From the NCBI RefSeq assembly GCF_026162425.1, contig NZ_JAOBQJ010000002.1, positions 124,001-188,000 of the forward strand: DNA of 64,000 nt. The letters are read 5' to 3'. Position numbers and translations under genes: made by a program. Shown here piece after piece: positions 10,029-17,913 of this stretch. Below the pieces are notes generated by a model. That model saw only the letters and a list, made by a program, of their open reading frames with translations. It did not search any database and had not been told where the DNA came from. This DNA is from Flexivirga meconopsidis. GTDB lineage: Bacteria > Actinomycetota > Actinomycetes > Actinomycetales > Dermatophilaceae. Position 1 is the stretch's first letter. Each line of letters begins with the position of its first letter.

Positions 10029-12152
10029 TCAGGCGTCGATGCGTTCGCGGTCGAGCGCCTGCGCGGAGTCGACGATGAAGTCCTTACGGGGAGCCACCTC
10101 GCTGCCCATCAGCAGGTCGAAGACCCGCTCGGCGTTCTCGGCGTCCTTGAGGGTCACCCGTCGCAGCATCCGGCGGGCCGGGTCCATCGTGGTCTCGGCC
10201 AGCTGACCGGCGTCCATCTCGCCGAGGCCCTTGTAGCGCTGTGGCTGCTTGAGATGTTTGCCCTTGCGCTCGAATCGCGCGGTCACCTCACGCATCTCCT
10301 GCTCGGAGTAGGTGTAGACCACCTCACCCTTGGCCTTGCCCTGCGCACTGGTCTCGATCCGGTGCAGCGGCGGCACTGCGGCGTAGACGCGGCCGGCCTC
10401 GACCAGCGGCCGCATGTAGCGGAAGAACAGCGTCAGCAGCAGGGTGCGGATGTGCGCGCCGTCCACGTCGGCGTCGGTCATCAGGATGACCTTGCCGTAG
10501 CGAGCGGCATCGACGTCGAACGAACGACCCGACCCCGCGCCGACCACCTGGATGATCGCGGCGCACTCGGCGTTCTTGAGCATGTCGCCGACCGACGCCT
10601 TCTGCACGTTGAGGATCTTGCCGCGGATCGGCAGCAACGCCTGATACTCGGAGTTGCGCGCCGCCATGCCGGTGCCGAGGGCGCTGTCGCCCTCGACGAT
10701 GAACAACTCGGAGCGGCCGGTGTCGGTGGACCGGCAGTCCTTGAGCTTGCCGGGCAGCGACGACGACTCCAGGGCGGTCTTGCGGCGCTGGGTCTCCTTG
10801 TGCAGCCGCGCGCTGATGCGCGACTTCATCTCGGCGACGACCTTCTCCTGCACCAGCGCGGACTGCGCCTTGTCGTCGCGCTTGGTCGAGGTCAGCCGCG
10901 CCGTCAGCTCGCGCTCGATCACCTTGCTGACGATCTGCCGGACCGCCGAGGTGCCGAGCACCTCCTTGGTCTGGCCCTCGAACTGCGGCTCGGCCAGCCG
11001 CACAGTGACCACCGCGGTCAGGCCGGCGAGGATGTCGTCCTTCTCGACCTTGTCGTTACCCACCTTGAGGCGGCGCGAGTTGACCTCGAGCTGCTTGCGG
11101 AAGACCTTGAGCAGCGACTGCTCGAAGCCGGCGACGTGCGTGCCGCCCTTGGGGGTGTCGATGACGTTGACGAACGACTTGAGCCTGGTGTCGTAGCCGG
11201 TCCCCCAGCGCACCGCGACGTCGACGCCGCAAAGGCGCTCCACCTCCGTCGGTGTCATGTGCCCTTGTGCGTCCAGCACGGGCACGGTCTCGGTGAAGGT
11301 GGCCTCACCCTGGAGGCGCCATACGTCGGTCAGTGCCGGGTCGGGCGCCAGGAACTCGGTGAACTCCGAGATGCCGCCGTCGTGCCGGAAGACCTCCTCG
11401 ACCGGGCCGTCGGCGCCGGGCGTGTCCGGCAGACCTCGCTCGTCGCGCACCACGATCGTCAGGCCGGGGATCAGGAAAGACGTCTGCCGGGCGCGGGCGA
11501 TCAGGCTGTCGTAGTCGAGCCGGGCATCGCGCAGGAAGATCTGCGGGTCGGTCCAGAACCGGATGCGGGTGCCGGTGACGCCGCGCTTGGCCTTGCCGAC
11601 CACACGCAGCTCGCTGCCCGCGGTGAACGGCTGGAACGGCGAGTCGGGCGACGGCCCGGCCGAGCCGTCGTCGAAGATGCCGGGCTCACCACGACGGAAG
11701 CTCATCGCATAGGTCTTGCCGCCGCGGTCGACCTCGACATCGAGTCGGCTGGAGACGGCGTTGACGACCGATGCGCCGACGCCGTGCAGTCCGCCGGAGG
11801 CGGCATAGGACCCGCCGCCGAACTTGCCGCCGGCGTGCAGCTTGGTGAAGACCACCTCGACACCGGTCAGGCCGGTGCGCGGCTCGATGTCGACGGGGAT
11901 GCCGGCGCCGCGGTCGGCGATCGAGACCGATCCGTCGGCGTGCAGGGTGACCAGGACGTGGTCGCCGCGGTCGGCGAGTGCCTCGTCGACCGCGTTGTCG
12001 ATGATCTCCCAGACGCAATGCATCAGCCCTCGGGAGTCCGTGGAGCCGATATACATGCCCGGTCGCTTGCGGACGGCCTCGAGACCTTCGAGAACCTGCA
12101 GGTGCCGGGCGGTGTATTCGCTCTCGGTCGTCGTCGACGGGCTGGCGGTCAC
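10029..12152 (-). CDS. parE: DNA topoisomerase IV / gyrase-like subunit B
   Basis: A 707-residue type IIA topoisomerase ATPase subunit, which drives DNA strand passage with a ParC/GyrA partner not in this window. It has the GHKL ATPase domain (EIIDNAVDEAL, DRGAGIPVD, GLHGVGASVVNA), the transducer domain, and the TOPRIM domain (FIVEGDSALG, LMTDADVDGAHIRTLLL). The C-terminal QRYKGLGEMDAGQL motif is complete. It lacks the insertions of longer GyrB proteins, and in many actinobacteria a second gyrB-like gene of this type lies next to a DUF7455 gene, as here. The start is GTG 12152, with GAGGAG about 12 bases upstream. Confidence 0.9.
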   Translation of the reverse strand: MTASPSTTTESEYTARHLQVLEGLEAVRKRPGMYIGSTDSRGLMHCVWEIIDNAVDEALADRGDHVLVTLHADGSVSIADRGAGIPVDIEPRTGLTGVEVVFTKLHAGGKFGGGSYAASGGLHGVGASVVNAVSSRLDVEVDRGGKTYAMSFRRGEPGIFDDGSAGPSPDSPFQPFTAGSELRVVGKAKRGVTGTRIRFWTDPQIFLRDARLDYDSLIARARQTSFLIPGLTIVVRDERGLPDTPGADGPVEEVFRHDGGISEFTEFLAPDPALTDVWRLQGEATFTETVPVLDAQGHMTPTEVERLCGVDVAVRWGTGYDTRLKSFVNVIDTPKGGTHVAGFEQSLLKVFRKQLEVNSRRLKVGNDKVEKDDILAGLTAVVTVRLAEPQFEGQTKEVLGTSAVRQIVSKVIERELTARLTSTKRDDKAQSALVQEKVVAEMKSRISARLHKETQRRKTALESSSLPGKLKDCRSTDTGRSELFIVEGDSALGTGMAARNSEYQALLPIRGKILNVQKASVGDMLKNAECAAIIQVVGAGSGRSFDVDAARYGKVILMTDADVDGAHIRTLLLTLFFRYMRPLVEAGRVYAAVPPLHRIETSAQGKAKGEVVYTYSEQEMREVTARFERKGKHLKQPQRYKGLGEMDAGQLAETTMDPARRMLRRVTLKDAENAERVFDLLMGSEVAPRKDFIVDSAQALDRERIDA

Positions 12153-12420
12153 AGATGGAACTCCTCATCGCGCGGGTGAGCGGCCCGCCTCACGCTTGGC
12201 TCGATCGAAGGGTAACCGGCGCGTCGGACAACTGCCCGCAGGCGCCACCGTATGGCGGGAACGTCCCGTCATACCCGGTCGTCGTAGGGGGTGAAACCCT
12301 GTGAAGCAGGCCACACAGCGAGAATGTGCACGACGGGAATCCCTTCGCATGATTGACTGTTGACCACTTCGACGACGGGATCGGGTGCGAGCCCGAAACC
12401 GCAACGAGAGGATGATTACC
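12153..12420. other. Divergent intergenic region with a motif-pair hairpin
   Basis: This 268-bp gap separates parE (minus) from the DUF7455 gene (plus), so it should carry two promoters. TTGACT and TTGACC near 12354-12366 could be -35 elements, but I cannot assign a convincing -10. A hairpin at 12250-12274 has arms GTATGGCGGGA and TCCCGTCATAC with one G-T pair and a 3-base loop; it is an inverted pair of the dispersed GTATGNC motif. Nothing else stands out. Confidence 0.5.
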
Positions 12421-12636
12421 GTGACCACAGCCCTTGCCCCGACATTGACCACATCCGATCGCTGCGACCGCTGCGGTGCGCAGGCCTTCATCCGTGCGCG
12501 ACTCAGCTCCGACCAGGACCTGCTCTTCTGCGCCCACCACGGCCGCGAGCACATCGACAAGCTGCGTGAGATCGCCGAAGAGGTCATCGACGAGACCGAC
12601 CGACTCCAGGCGGAGCCGACGGTCGTCGACGCCTGA
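12421..12636 (+). CDS. DUF7455 small zinc-finger-like protein
   Basis: A 71-residue protein of the actinobacterial DUF7455 family, function unknown. It begins MTTALAPTLT and carries CDRCGAQ near the N-terminus and FCAHHGREH in the middle, giving two or three Cys and several His in a zinc-ribbon-like spacing. A charged C-terminal helix (KLREIAEEVIDETDRL) follows. I start at GTG 12421, seven bases after GAGAGGA; an ATG at 12412 would add three residues. It is followed by a strong 40-bp hairpin. Proteins of this family usually sit beside parE or the principal sigma factor gene. Confidence 0.85.
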   Translation: MTTALAPTLTTSDRCDRCGAQAFIRARLSSDQDLLFCAHHGREHIDKLREIAEEVIDETDRLQAEPTVVDA

Positions 12637-12654
12637 CCGACTTTTCCCGACCAC

Positions 12655-12694
12655 GCCGAAGGCGGCGCACCCAGCTGGGTGCGCCGCCTTCGGC
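12655..12694. terminator. 40-bp perfect palindrome, probable terminator
   Basis: Positions 12655-12674 are exactly complementary to 12675-12694, giving an 18-bp stem with a 4-base loop when folded as RNA. It begins 18 bases after the DUF7455 stop. There is no U-tract, which is common for actinobacterial terminators. The right end runs into the promoter of the DUF456 gene. Confidence 0.75.
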
Positions 12695-12695
12695 A

Positions 12696-12701
12696 TACTC
12701 T
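12696..12701 (+). promoter_or_regulatory. -10 box for leaderless DUF456 gene
   Basis: TACTCT lies seven bases before ATG 12709 with no Shine-Dalgarno sequence, which fits a leaderless transcript. The box overlaps a CATAC motif copy and directly abuts the preceding terminator hairpin. Confidence 0.5.
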
Positions 12702-12708
12702 GACGGCC

Positions 12709-13191
12709 ATGGATCCCGTCACCGTCGTCGCCGGCGCCATGATCGTCGTCGGCATCCTCGGCCTGATCGTGCCGGTGCTGCCGGGTCTGCTGCTGTGCCT
12801 CGCCGGCGTGCTGCTGTGGGCCTGGCACGTGGGCAGCGCCACCTCGTGGACGGTCTTCGGGGTGTGTGTGGCGGTGGCGGCGGTCGGCTGGGTGGTGCAA
12901 TACACCGTGCCGAACCGGCGGCTGAAGGAGGCCGGCGTGCCCGGGCTGGCCAAGCTCGCGGGCCTGGTCGGTGCCGTGGTCGGCTTCTTCGTGATCCCGT
13001 ATGTCGGGCTGTTCGTCGGCTTCGTGGTCGGGGTCTACCTGGCCGAGCAGGTGCGACTGCGCAACCCGGGCCGGGCCTGGGCGGCCACCAAGGCCGCGGT
13101 GAAGGCGGTGCTGACCAGCATCGGCATCGAACTGGCCGCTGCGGTGTTGGTGTCGTGGATCTGGGTGGCGGGGTTGCTACTCACCCGGTGA
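12709..13191 (+). CDS. DUF456 family membrane protein
   Basis: A 160-residue integral membrane protein of the DUF456 family, function unknown. It has glycine-rich hydrophobic segments at about residues 5-45, 48-65, 80-110 and 133-158, with the family marks VGLIVPVLPG-like (here ILGLIVPVLPGLL) near the N-terminus and a second repeat around FFVIPYVGLFVGFVVGVYL. The start ATG 12709 follows the TACTCT box by seven bases. It converges on the DUF3040 gene, leaving an 11-base gap. Confidence 0.85.
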   Translation: MDPVTVVAGAMIVVGILGLIVPVLPGLLLCLAGVLLWAWHVGSATSWTVFGVCVAVAAVGWVVQYTVPNRRLKEAGVPGLAKLAGLVGAVVGFFVIPYVGLFVGFVVGVYLAEQVRLRNPGRAWAATKAAVKAVLTSIGIELAAAVLVSWIWVAGLLLTR

Positions 13192-13202
13192 GTGAACTTG
13201 GC

Positions 13203-13616
13203 TTACCAGCCCTCACCCTTGCGCTTGTCCCAGCGCTGCTCAAGGCGTTCCATGAAACTGCCGCCGTGGGCAGCGGTGGTCCCGCGCCCGCGGGACTTGT
13301 TGCCGGAGGCGGCGACGATCGAGCCGTCGTCCTGCACCGTGCCGAATTCGCGGCTCTTGCCCGGGGCGAAGGCGTAAGCGCCGGCGGCGACCATCACTGC
13401 GAAGCCGACGACACCCAGCCAGATCTGGGTGATGGTGACGCCGACGAGCACCAGTGCGAGCCCCGCCAGCACACCCACCACACCGATGGCGATGCGACGT
13501 CGCAGCTTGCTGCGGCCCGGATGAGCCACCATGTGCGAGGCGAATTTGGGGTCCTCCACCTTGAGCGCCTGCTCCATTTGATCGAGCAGCCGTTGCTCGT
13601 GCTCCGAGAGCGGCAC
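13203..13616 (-). CDS. DUF3040 family membrane protein
   Basis: A 137-residue protein with the DUF3040 signature PLSEHEQRLLDQMEQAL at the N-terminus, which is conserved across actinobacteria. Two adjacent membrane segments follow at about residues 45-65 and 67-85 (IGVVGVLAGLALVLVGV and GVVGFAVMVAAGAYAF). The tail is basic and glycine-rich and ends in a helix ERLEQRWDKRK. I chose GTG 13616 because GGGAGG lies five bases upstream and the family starts here; longer in-frame openings upstream lack conservation. In several actinobacteria this gene is near cell-division genes, but its role is unknown. Confidence 0.85.
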   Translation of the reverse strand: MPLSEHEQRLLDQMEQALKVEDPKFASHMVAHPGRSKLRRRIAIGVVGVLAGLALVLVGVTITQIWLGVVGFAVMVAAGAYAFAPGKSREFGTVQDDGSIVAASGNKSRGRGTTAAHGGSFMERLEQRWDKRKGEGW

Positions 13617-13745
13617 GTTGACCTCCCAATGTCGCGCGATCACCGCCACGCGGCGACCGGTCTGTCGGATCGATCCGGCAGTTCTTCTTTCCAAGGATAG
13701 TTCGCCCTGCTACCAAGCGGTAGTCACCCACCGATTGGGCAAAGC

Positions 13746-14225
13746 CTAAACAGCTTCGGACACCCGTGGGTAGCCAACGCCGGAAACATTTGGCACCGGC
13801 GCCACGCAGGCGGTGAAGGACTCCATCATCGGCAGGCCGAGGTGCGTGAGGACCAACTCCAAGAAGGTCTCGACCTGACGCACCAGGTCGTCGGCCTCGC
13901 GGGTGCTGACCTCTGCGGCACCGCGTTCGAGCAATTGTCGCCGTGCCGCGCTGCCCTCGAAGAAGGCCGCCCACTCGGACAGCTCCGGTGCCACGGCCGG
14001 CAGCACCGACCACACGTTGCGCGGCCGCGAGCCGGCGGAACGGCGCGCATCGGCCGCCAGCACGGCCGCGGCGGCACGCAACGCCGCCAGGTGCGCGAGC
14101 CGGTAGCGTTCGTCGGCGCGGGTCGCGTGGCAGGCCTGCAGCAAGCCGGTGCGAGTGCGCTCGACCAGATCGAGCACGGCACCTGCGACGGCGGTCGGAG
14201 CGGTGGGACGGGCGGAACGGCGCAT
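13746..14225 (-). CDS. SAV_6107-type HEPN domain protein, SOS-box controlled
   Basis: A 159-residue, all-helical, alanine- and arginine-rich protein resembling the SAV_6107 family of HEPN-domain proteins. HEPN domains often bind nucleotides or cut RNA; the canonical R-x4-6-H motif is not clear here, so nuclease activity is uncertain. Characteristic stretches are AVLDLVERTRTGLLQA, ERYRLAHLAALRAAAAVL and SVLPAVAPELSEWAAFF. ATG 14225 has GAGGAG six bases upstream. A LexA box lies 42 bases upstream of the ATG, so the gene is probably induced by DNA damage. It stands alone after metF on the minus strand. Confidence 0.75.
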   Translation of the reverse strand: MRRSARPTAPTAVAGAVLDLVERTRTGLLQACHATRADERYRLAHLAALRAAAAVLAADARRSAGSRPRNVWSVLPAVAPELSEWAAFFEGSAARRQLLERGAAEVSTREADDLVRQVETFLELVLTHLGLPMMESFTACVAPVPNVSGVGYPRVSEAV

Positions 14226-14266
14226 GCTGGTCTCCTCGAAAGTCCTTGCCGGGACGACAATTCTCA

Positions 14267-14280
14267 CGAACATTTGTTCG
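14267..14280. promoter_or_regulatory. LexA (SOS) box
   Basis: CGAACATTTGTTCG matches the actinobacterial LexA consensus CGAAC-N4-GTTCG with intact half-sites. It lies in the promoter region of the HEPN-domain gene (start 14225, minus strand), after the end of metF at 14384. No other copy with both half-sites was noticed in the window. Confidence 0.8.
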
Positions 14281-14383
14281 ATTCGAGAAGGTAGCCGACC
14301 GCACCGACACCGGGCAGGTATGACGGCGCGCCCAACCACGGCAGGCCCGGCCACGGCAGGCACGGCCACGGCGGCCCGGTCGC

Positions 14384-15298
14384 TCAGACCAGGCTGTGCT
14401 GCCGCAGGTTGTCGAAGACCTCGAGCGTCGCGGTCGACTTGTTCATCGTGATGAAGTGCAGGCCCGGGGCACCTTCGCGCAACAGCCGCTCGGAGTGCTC
14501 GGTGCAGATCGCGATGCCCTCGCGGCGGACGGCGTCCGCGTCGTCGCTGACCGCGTCGATGCGGGCGACGACGTCGGCCGCGAGCGGTTGCCCGTTGAGC
14601 TCGGTGAGCCGCTGCAGTTGTCCGGCAGCCGTCACCGGCAGCAGGCCCGGAATGATCGGCAGGTCGCAACCGCGCGCCGCCACCAGGTCACGCAGACGCA
14701 GGTAGGCATCGACATCGGTGATCATCTGGGTGATCGCGAACGAGGCGCCGGCCTCTGCCTTGCGGACCAGGGTGTCGGCGTCGGCCGTCAGGTCGTTGGA
14801 CTCCGGGTGCTTGTCCGGGAAGGCGGCGACGCCGACGGTGAAGTCGCCGAGTGACCGCACCAACGACACCAGCTTGTCGGCATGGTCGAGACCTTCGGGG
14901 TGAGCCACCCATTCGCCGGCCGGCCCGCCGGGTGGGTCGCCCCGCAGCGCCAGCACGTTGGTGACGCCGACCGAGGCGTACTCCCCCACGATCTGCCGCA
15001 GCTCGGCGACCGAGGAGCCGACGCAGGTCAGGTGCGCCATCGTGGTGAGCGTTGTCTCCTGCTCGATGCGACCGGTGATCCGCACGGTGCGGTCACGGGT
15101 GGAGCCGCCTGCGCCATACGTGACGGAGATGAAGGTCGGGTTCACCTGCTCGATCCGGCGCACCGAATTCCACAGCAGTGCCTCGGCCTTCTCCGTGCGC
15201 GGCGGCATGAACTCAAAGCTGAAGCTGGGGCCGTCGTCGGCCAGCAGTTGCGGGATGGAGTTGCGGCCGAAGGACGGACCGTCGGGGCGCGGCGTCAT
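14384..15298 (-). CDS. metF: 5,10-methylenetetrahydrofolate reductase
   Basis: A 304-residue FAD enzyme with a TIM-barrel fold that reduces 5,10-methylene-THF to 5-methyl-THF for methionine synthesis. Typical segments are SFEFMPPRTEKAE with the catalytic glutamate, FISVTYGAGGSTRDRT, THLTCVG-like MAHLTCVGSS, NVLALRGDPP, and FAITQMITDVDAY. ATG 15298 follows a TACAAT box by seven bases, so the message is probably leaderless. Upstream in-frame extensions run into the crtE promoter and can be ignored. It is divergent from crtE and corresponds in position to Rv2172c of M. tuberculosis. Confidence 0.93.
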   Translation of the reverse strand: MTPRPDGPSFGRNSIPQLLADDGPSFSFEFMPPRTEKAEALLWNSVRRIEQVNPTFISVTYGAGGSTRDRTVRITGRIEQETTLTTMAHLTCVGSSVAELRQIVGEYASVGVTNVLALRGDPPGGPAGEWVAHPEGLDHADKLVSLVRSLGDFTVGVAAFPDKHPESNDLTADADTLVRKAEAGASFAITQMITDVDAYLRLRDLVAARGCDLPIIPGLLPVTAAGQLQRLTELNGQPLAADVVARIDAVSDDADAVRREGIAICTEHSERLLREGAPGLHFITMNKSTATLEVFDNLRQHSLV

Positions 15299-15305
15299 GC
15301 CGGTG

Positions 15306-15311
15306 ATTGTA
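15306..15311 (-). promoter_or_regulatory. -10 box for leaderless metF
   Basis: TACAAT on the minus strand ends seven bases before the metF ATG. No Shine-Dalgarno sequence lies between. Confidence 0.55.
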
Positions 15312-15367
15312 AGGACAGCTGGGCCAATTAGGCTCATCCCGACCACCCTTCGGAAGGACCGACCCCT

Positions 15368-16447
15368 TTGCCCTCCGCCGATCTCGCCGACCTGCGAGCG
15401 CGGGTGCAACACGCACTCGACCGTGAGAGACAGCACCAGCACGACGTGCTCGCTCCCCTCGGCCCGGACATGACCGACCTGCTCGATGCGGTCTTCGACC
15501 TGCTGAGCGGCGGCAAACGGTTGCGCGCGGGGTTCCTTTACTGGGGCTACCGCGCGGCGGGCGGATCCGACAGCGACGCCCTCGTCCGGGCGGCCACCTC
15601 GCTCGAGGTCTTCCAGGCCGCTGCGTTGCTGCACGACGACGTCATGGACGACTCGGATGTCCGGCGCGGTATGCCGGCAGCCCATCGACGTCTCGCCGCC
15701 GCGCACCAACAGCGCTCGCTCGCCGGGGACTCCGGCCGCTTCGGGGAGGCCGGTGCGATCCTGGCCGGCGATCTGTGCCTCAACTGGACCGACGAGATCT
15801 ACACGACCAGCGGCCTGCCTCAGGCGGAGCTGCTGCGTGGGCGCGCGGTCTTCGACACCATGCGCACCCAGCTCATGGGCGGCCAATACCTCGACGTGGT
15901 CGAAGCCGCGCAGACCTGGCAGGGAGTGCCCACCGATCAGCGAATCGCCAGGGCCCGCAAGGTGATCCGCTTCAAGAGCGCGAAGTACACGGTGGAGCAG
16001 CCGCTGTTGATCGGCGCATCCTGCGCCGGCGCCGACGAGCGCACGCTCGACGCGCTGTCCGCCTACGGGCTGGCGCTCGGTGAGGCGTTTCAGCTGCGTG
16101 ACGACCTGCTCGGCGTTTTCGGCGACCCGGAGGAGACCGGCAAGCCCGCGGGGGACGACCTGCGCGAAGGCAAGCGCACCGTACTGGTCGCCTACGCGTT
16201 GGAGGCCGCGACCGACGATCAACTCCGGCGATTTGCAACGGTTTTCGGACGGCCGGACGTGTCCGCCGAGGACGTGCAGTGGATGCGTGACCTGTGCGTC
16301 CGGACCGGCGCGGTCGACCAGACGGAGAAGCTCATCACCAGCCAGGCGGATGCCGCTCGCCGTGCCCTGGACGACGCGCAACTCACCGACGAGGGCAGGG
16401 ACGCGCTGCTGGACCTGATCGAGATCTCCACCGCCCGTTCGTCGTGA
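15368..16447 (+). CDS. crtE: Polyprenyl (geranylgeranyl) diphosphate synthase
   Basis: A 359-residue trans-prenyltransferase that builds C20 geranylgeranyl diphosphate, the carotenoid precursor, from isopentenyl diphosphate. The first aspartate-rich motif is LLHDDVMDD; the second region is FQLRDDLLGVFGDPEETGKPAGDDL, with the lysine and GKRT stretch following. GGKRLRAGF is the substrate-binding entry motif. The start is TTG 15368, preceded by GGAAGGA. It overlaps crtI by GTGA. By position it matches idsA2 (Rv2173), but here it heads a crtE-crtI-crtB operon. Confidence 0.9.
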   Translation: MPSADLADLRARVQHALDRERQHQHDVLAPLGPDMTDLLDAVFDLLSGGKRLRAGFLYWGYRAAGGSDSDALVRAATSLEVFQAAALLHDDVMDDSDVRRGMPAAHRRLAAAHQQRSLAGDSGRFGEAGAILAGDLCLNWTDEIYTTSGLPQAELLRGRAVFDTMRTQLMGGQYLDVVEAAQTWQGVPTDQRIARARKVIRFKSAKYTVEQPLLIGASCAGADERTLDALSAYGLALGEAFQLRDDLLGVFGDPEETGKPAGDDLREGKRTVLVAYALEAATDDQLRRFATVFGRPDVSAEDVQWMRDLCVRTGAVDQTEKLITSQADAARRALDDAQLTDEGRDALLDLIEISTARSS

Positions 16448-17913
16448 GGCACGCCGCCGGGCACCGCACGCCGCGTCATACGGTCGTTGTCGGTGCCGGC
16501 CTGGCCGGGCTGTCGGCCGCATTGCACCTGCGCGGAAGGGGTGTCGAGGTCACGCTGGTCGAGGCGGCCGACCAGGTGGGCGGCAGAAGCCCTGAGGTGG
16601 TGGCCGACGGGTTCACCCTCGACACCGGTCCGACGGTGCTCACCGAAACTGCCCACGTGGCAGCGGCTTTCGCCGCCGTCGGCGAAAACCTGGCCGATCA
16701 TCTGGAGCTCCGACCGGTCGATCCGGCATACATCGCACACTTCCCGGACGGCACCTGCCTGCCGATGTACGCCGATCCGGCTCGGATGCGGCAGGTGATC
16801 GGGGACTTCGCCGGCCCGCGGGAGGCCCGCGGCTACGAGCGGTTCGTGCGGCACGTGGAGCGGCTCTACGATGTGGAGTTCCCGCACTTCATCGACCGCA
16901 ACCTGGACGGCGTGGGCTCGCTGATCAGCCCGGCCTTGCTTCGTCTCACCGCACTGCGCGGGTTCGGCCGGCTGGACCGACTGGTCGCGTCGTTCTTCAC
17001 CGACCCCCGGCTGCAGCAGGCGTTCAGCTTCCAGGCGTTGTATGTCGGGGTGCCACCGCACCGGGCGCGCGGCATGTTCGCGGTGGTGAGCGCCATGGAC
17101 CTGGTGCACGGCGTGAGCTATCTGGTGGGCGGCATGCACGCGCTGGCACGAACGATGGCGCAGGTCGCGGTGGCGCACGGTGTGCAACTCCGGCTGGGCG
17201 AACGCGTGACTGCTGTGCGCACCGCCGGTCCGACGCAGCGGATCACCACCGCGACCGGTGTCCTCGACGCCGACGCAGTGGTGCTCACCTGCGAACCGCC
17301 TTCTGCCGCGGCGCTTCTCGGAGACCACCGCGCACCGCGCAACAGCACGCCGGCGCCGAGTTGCGTGCTCCTCGCCGCGGGGGTGCCAGACGGGTTGCCA
17401 GGCACCGGGCACCACCACATCCACTTCGGCGGGAGCTTTCGCGGCGCCCTCGACGACATCACCAGCGGTCGACTCATGCGCGACCCCTCCTTCCTGGTGT
17501 CGGTGCCAACCCGCACCGACCCGGGTATGGCGCCGGCCGGCGGCGACGTGCTCTACGCCCTCTTCCCCGCGCCCGCCCAGCATGGTCGTGGAGCCGAAAT
17601 CGACTGGCAACGTTTACGACCCGTCTATCGCGACCACCTTCTCCGGCGGCTGACCGCAGCGGGATATCCCATCGACCGTTTGGTCGGCGAGCAGCTGATC
17701 ACCCCCGCCGACTGGGCGGCACGCGGGCTGCCCTGGGGCACGCCGTTCTCGGCGGCGCACACCTTCGGCCAGAGCGGGCCGTTCCGCCAGCCCAACCTGG
17801 TGCGCCCGGGCGTGGTGCTCGCCGGCTCCGGCACGACGCCCGGGGTCGGCGTGCCGATGGTGCTGATCAGCGGCCGGCTGGCCGCCGAGCGACTCTTGCG
17901 GACCCAGCCGTGA
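16444..17913 (+). CDS. crtI: Phytoene desaturase
   Basis: A 489-residue FAD-dependent desaturase that converts phytoene to lycopene. The N-terminal dinucleotide-binding motif is VVVGAGLAGLSAALHLRGRG, followed by VEAADQVGGRS, and the C-terminal FAD motif is VVLAGSGTTPGVGVPMVLISG. Middle segments LDTGPTVL and YLVGGMHALARTMA are typical of CrtI. The GTG start overlaps the crtE stop (GTGA), and the stop overlaps crtB the same way, so the three are translationally coupled. Confidence 0.9.
   Translation: MRHAAGHRTPRHTVVVGAGLAGLSAALHLRGRGVEVTLVEAADQVGGRSPEVVADGFTLDTGPTVLTETAHVAAAFAAVGENLADHLELRPVDPAYIAHFPDGTCLPMYADPARMRQVIGDFAGPREARGYERFVRHVERLYDVEFPHFIDRNLDGVGSLISPALLRLTALRGFGRLDRLVASFFTDPRLQQAFSFQALYVGVPPHRARGMFAVVSAMDLVHGVSYLVGGMHALARTMAQVAVAHGVQLRLGERVTAVRTAGPTQRITTATGVLDADAVVLTCEPPSAAALLGDHRAPRNSTPAPSCVLLAAGVPDGLPGTGHHHIHFGGSFRGALDDITSGRLMRDPSFLVSVPTRTDPGMAPAGGDVLYALFPAPAQHGRGAEIDWQRLRPVYRDHLLRRLTAAGYPIDRLVGEQLITPADWAARGLPWGTPFSAAHTFGQSGPFRQPNLVRPGVVLAGSGTTPGVGVPMVLISGRLAAERLLRTQP

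Noticed and set aside
13746-14225. Toxin-antitoxin pair around the HEPN gene
   Set aside because: No small partner gene (MNT-type nucleotidyltransferase or other antitoxin) lies next to it.
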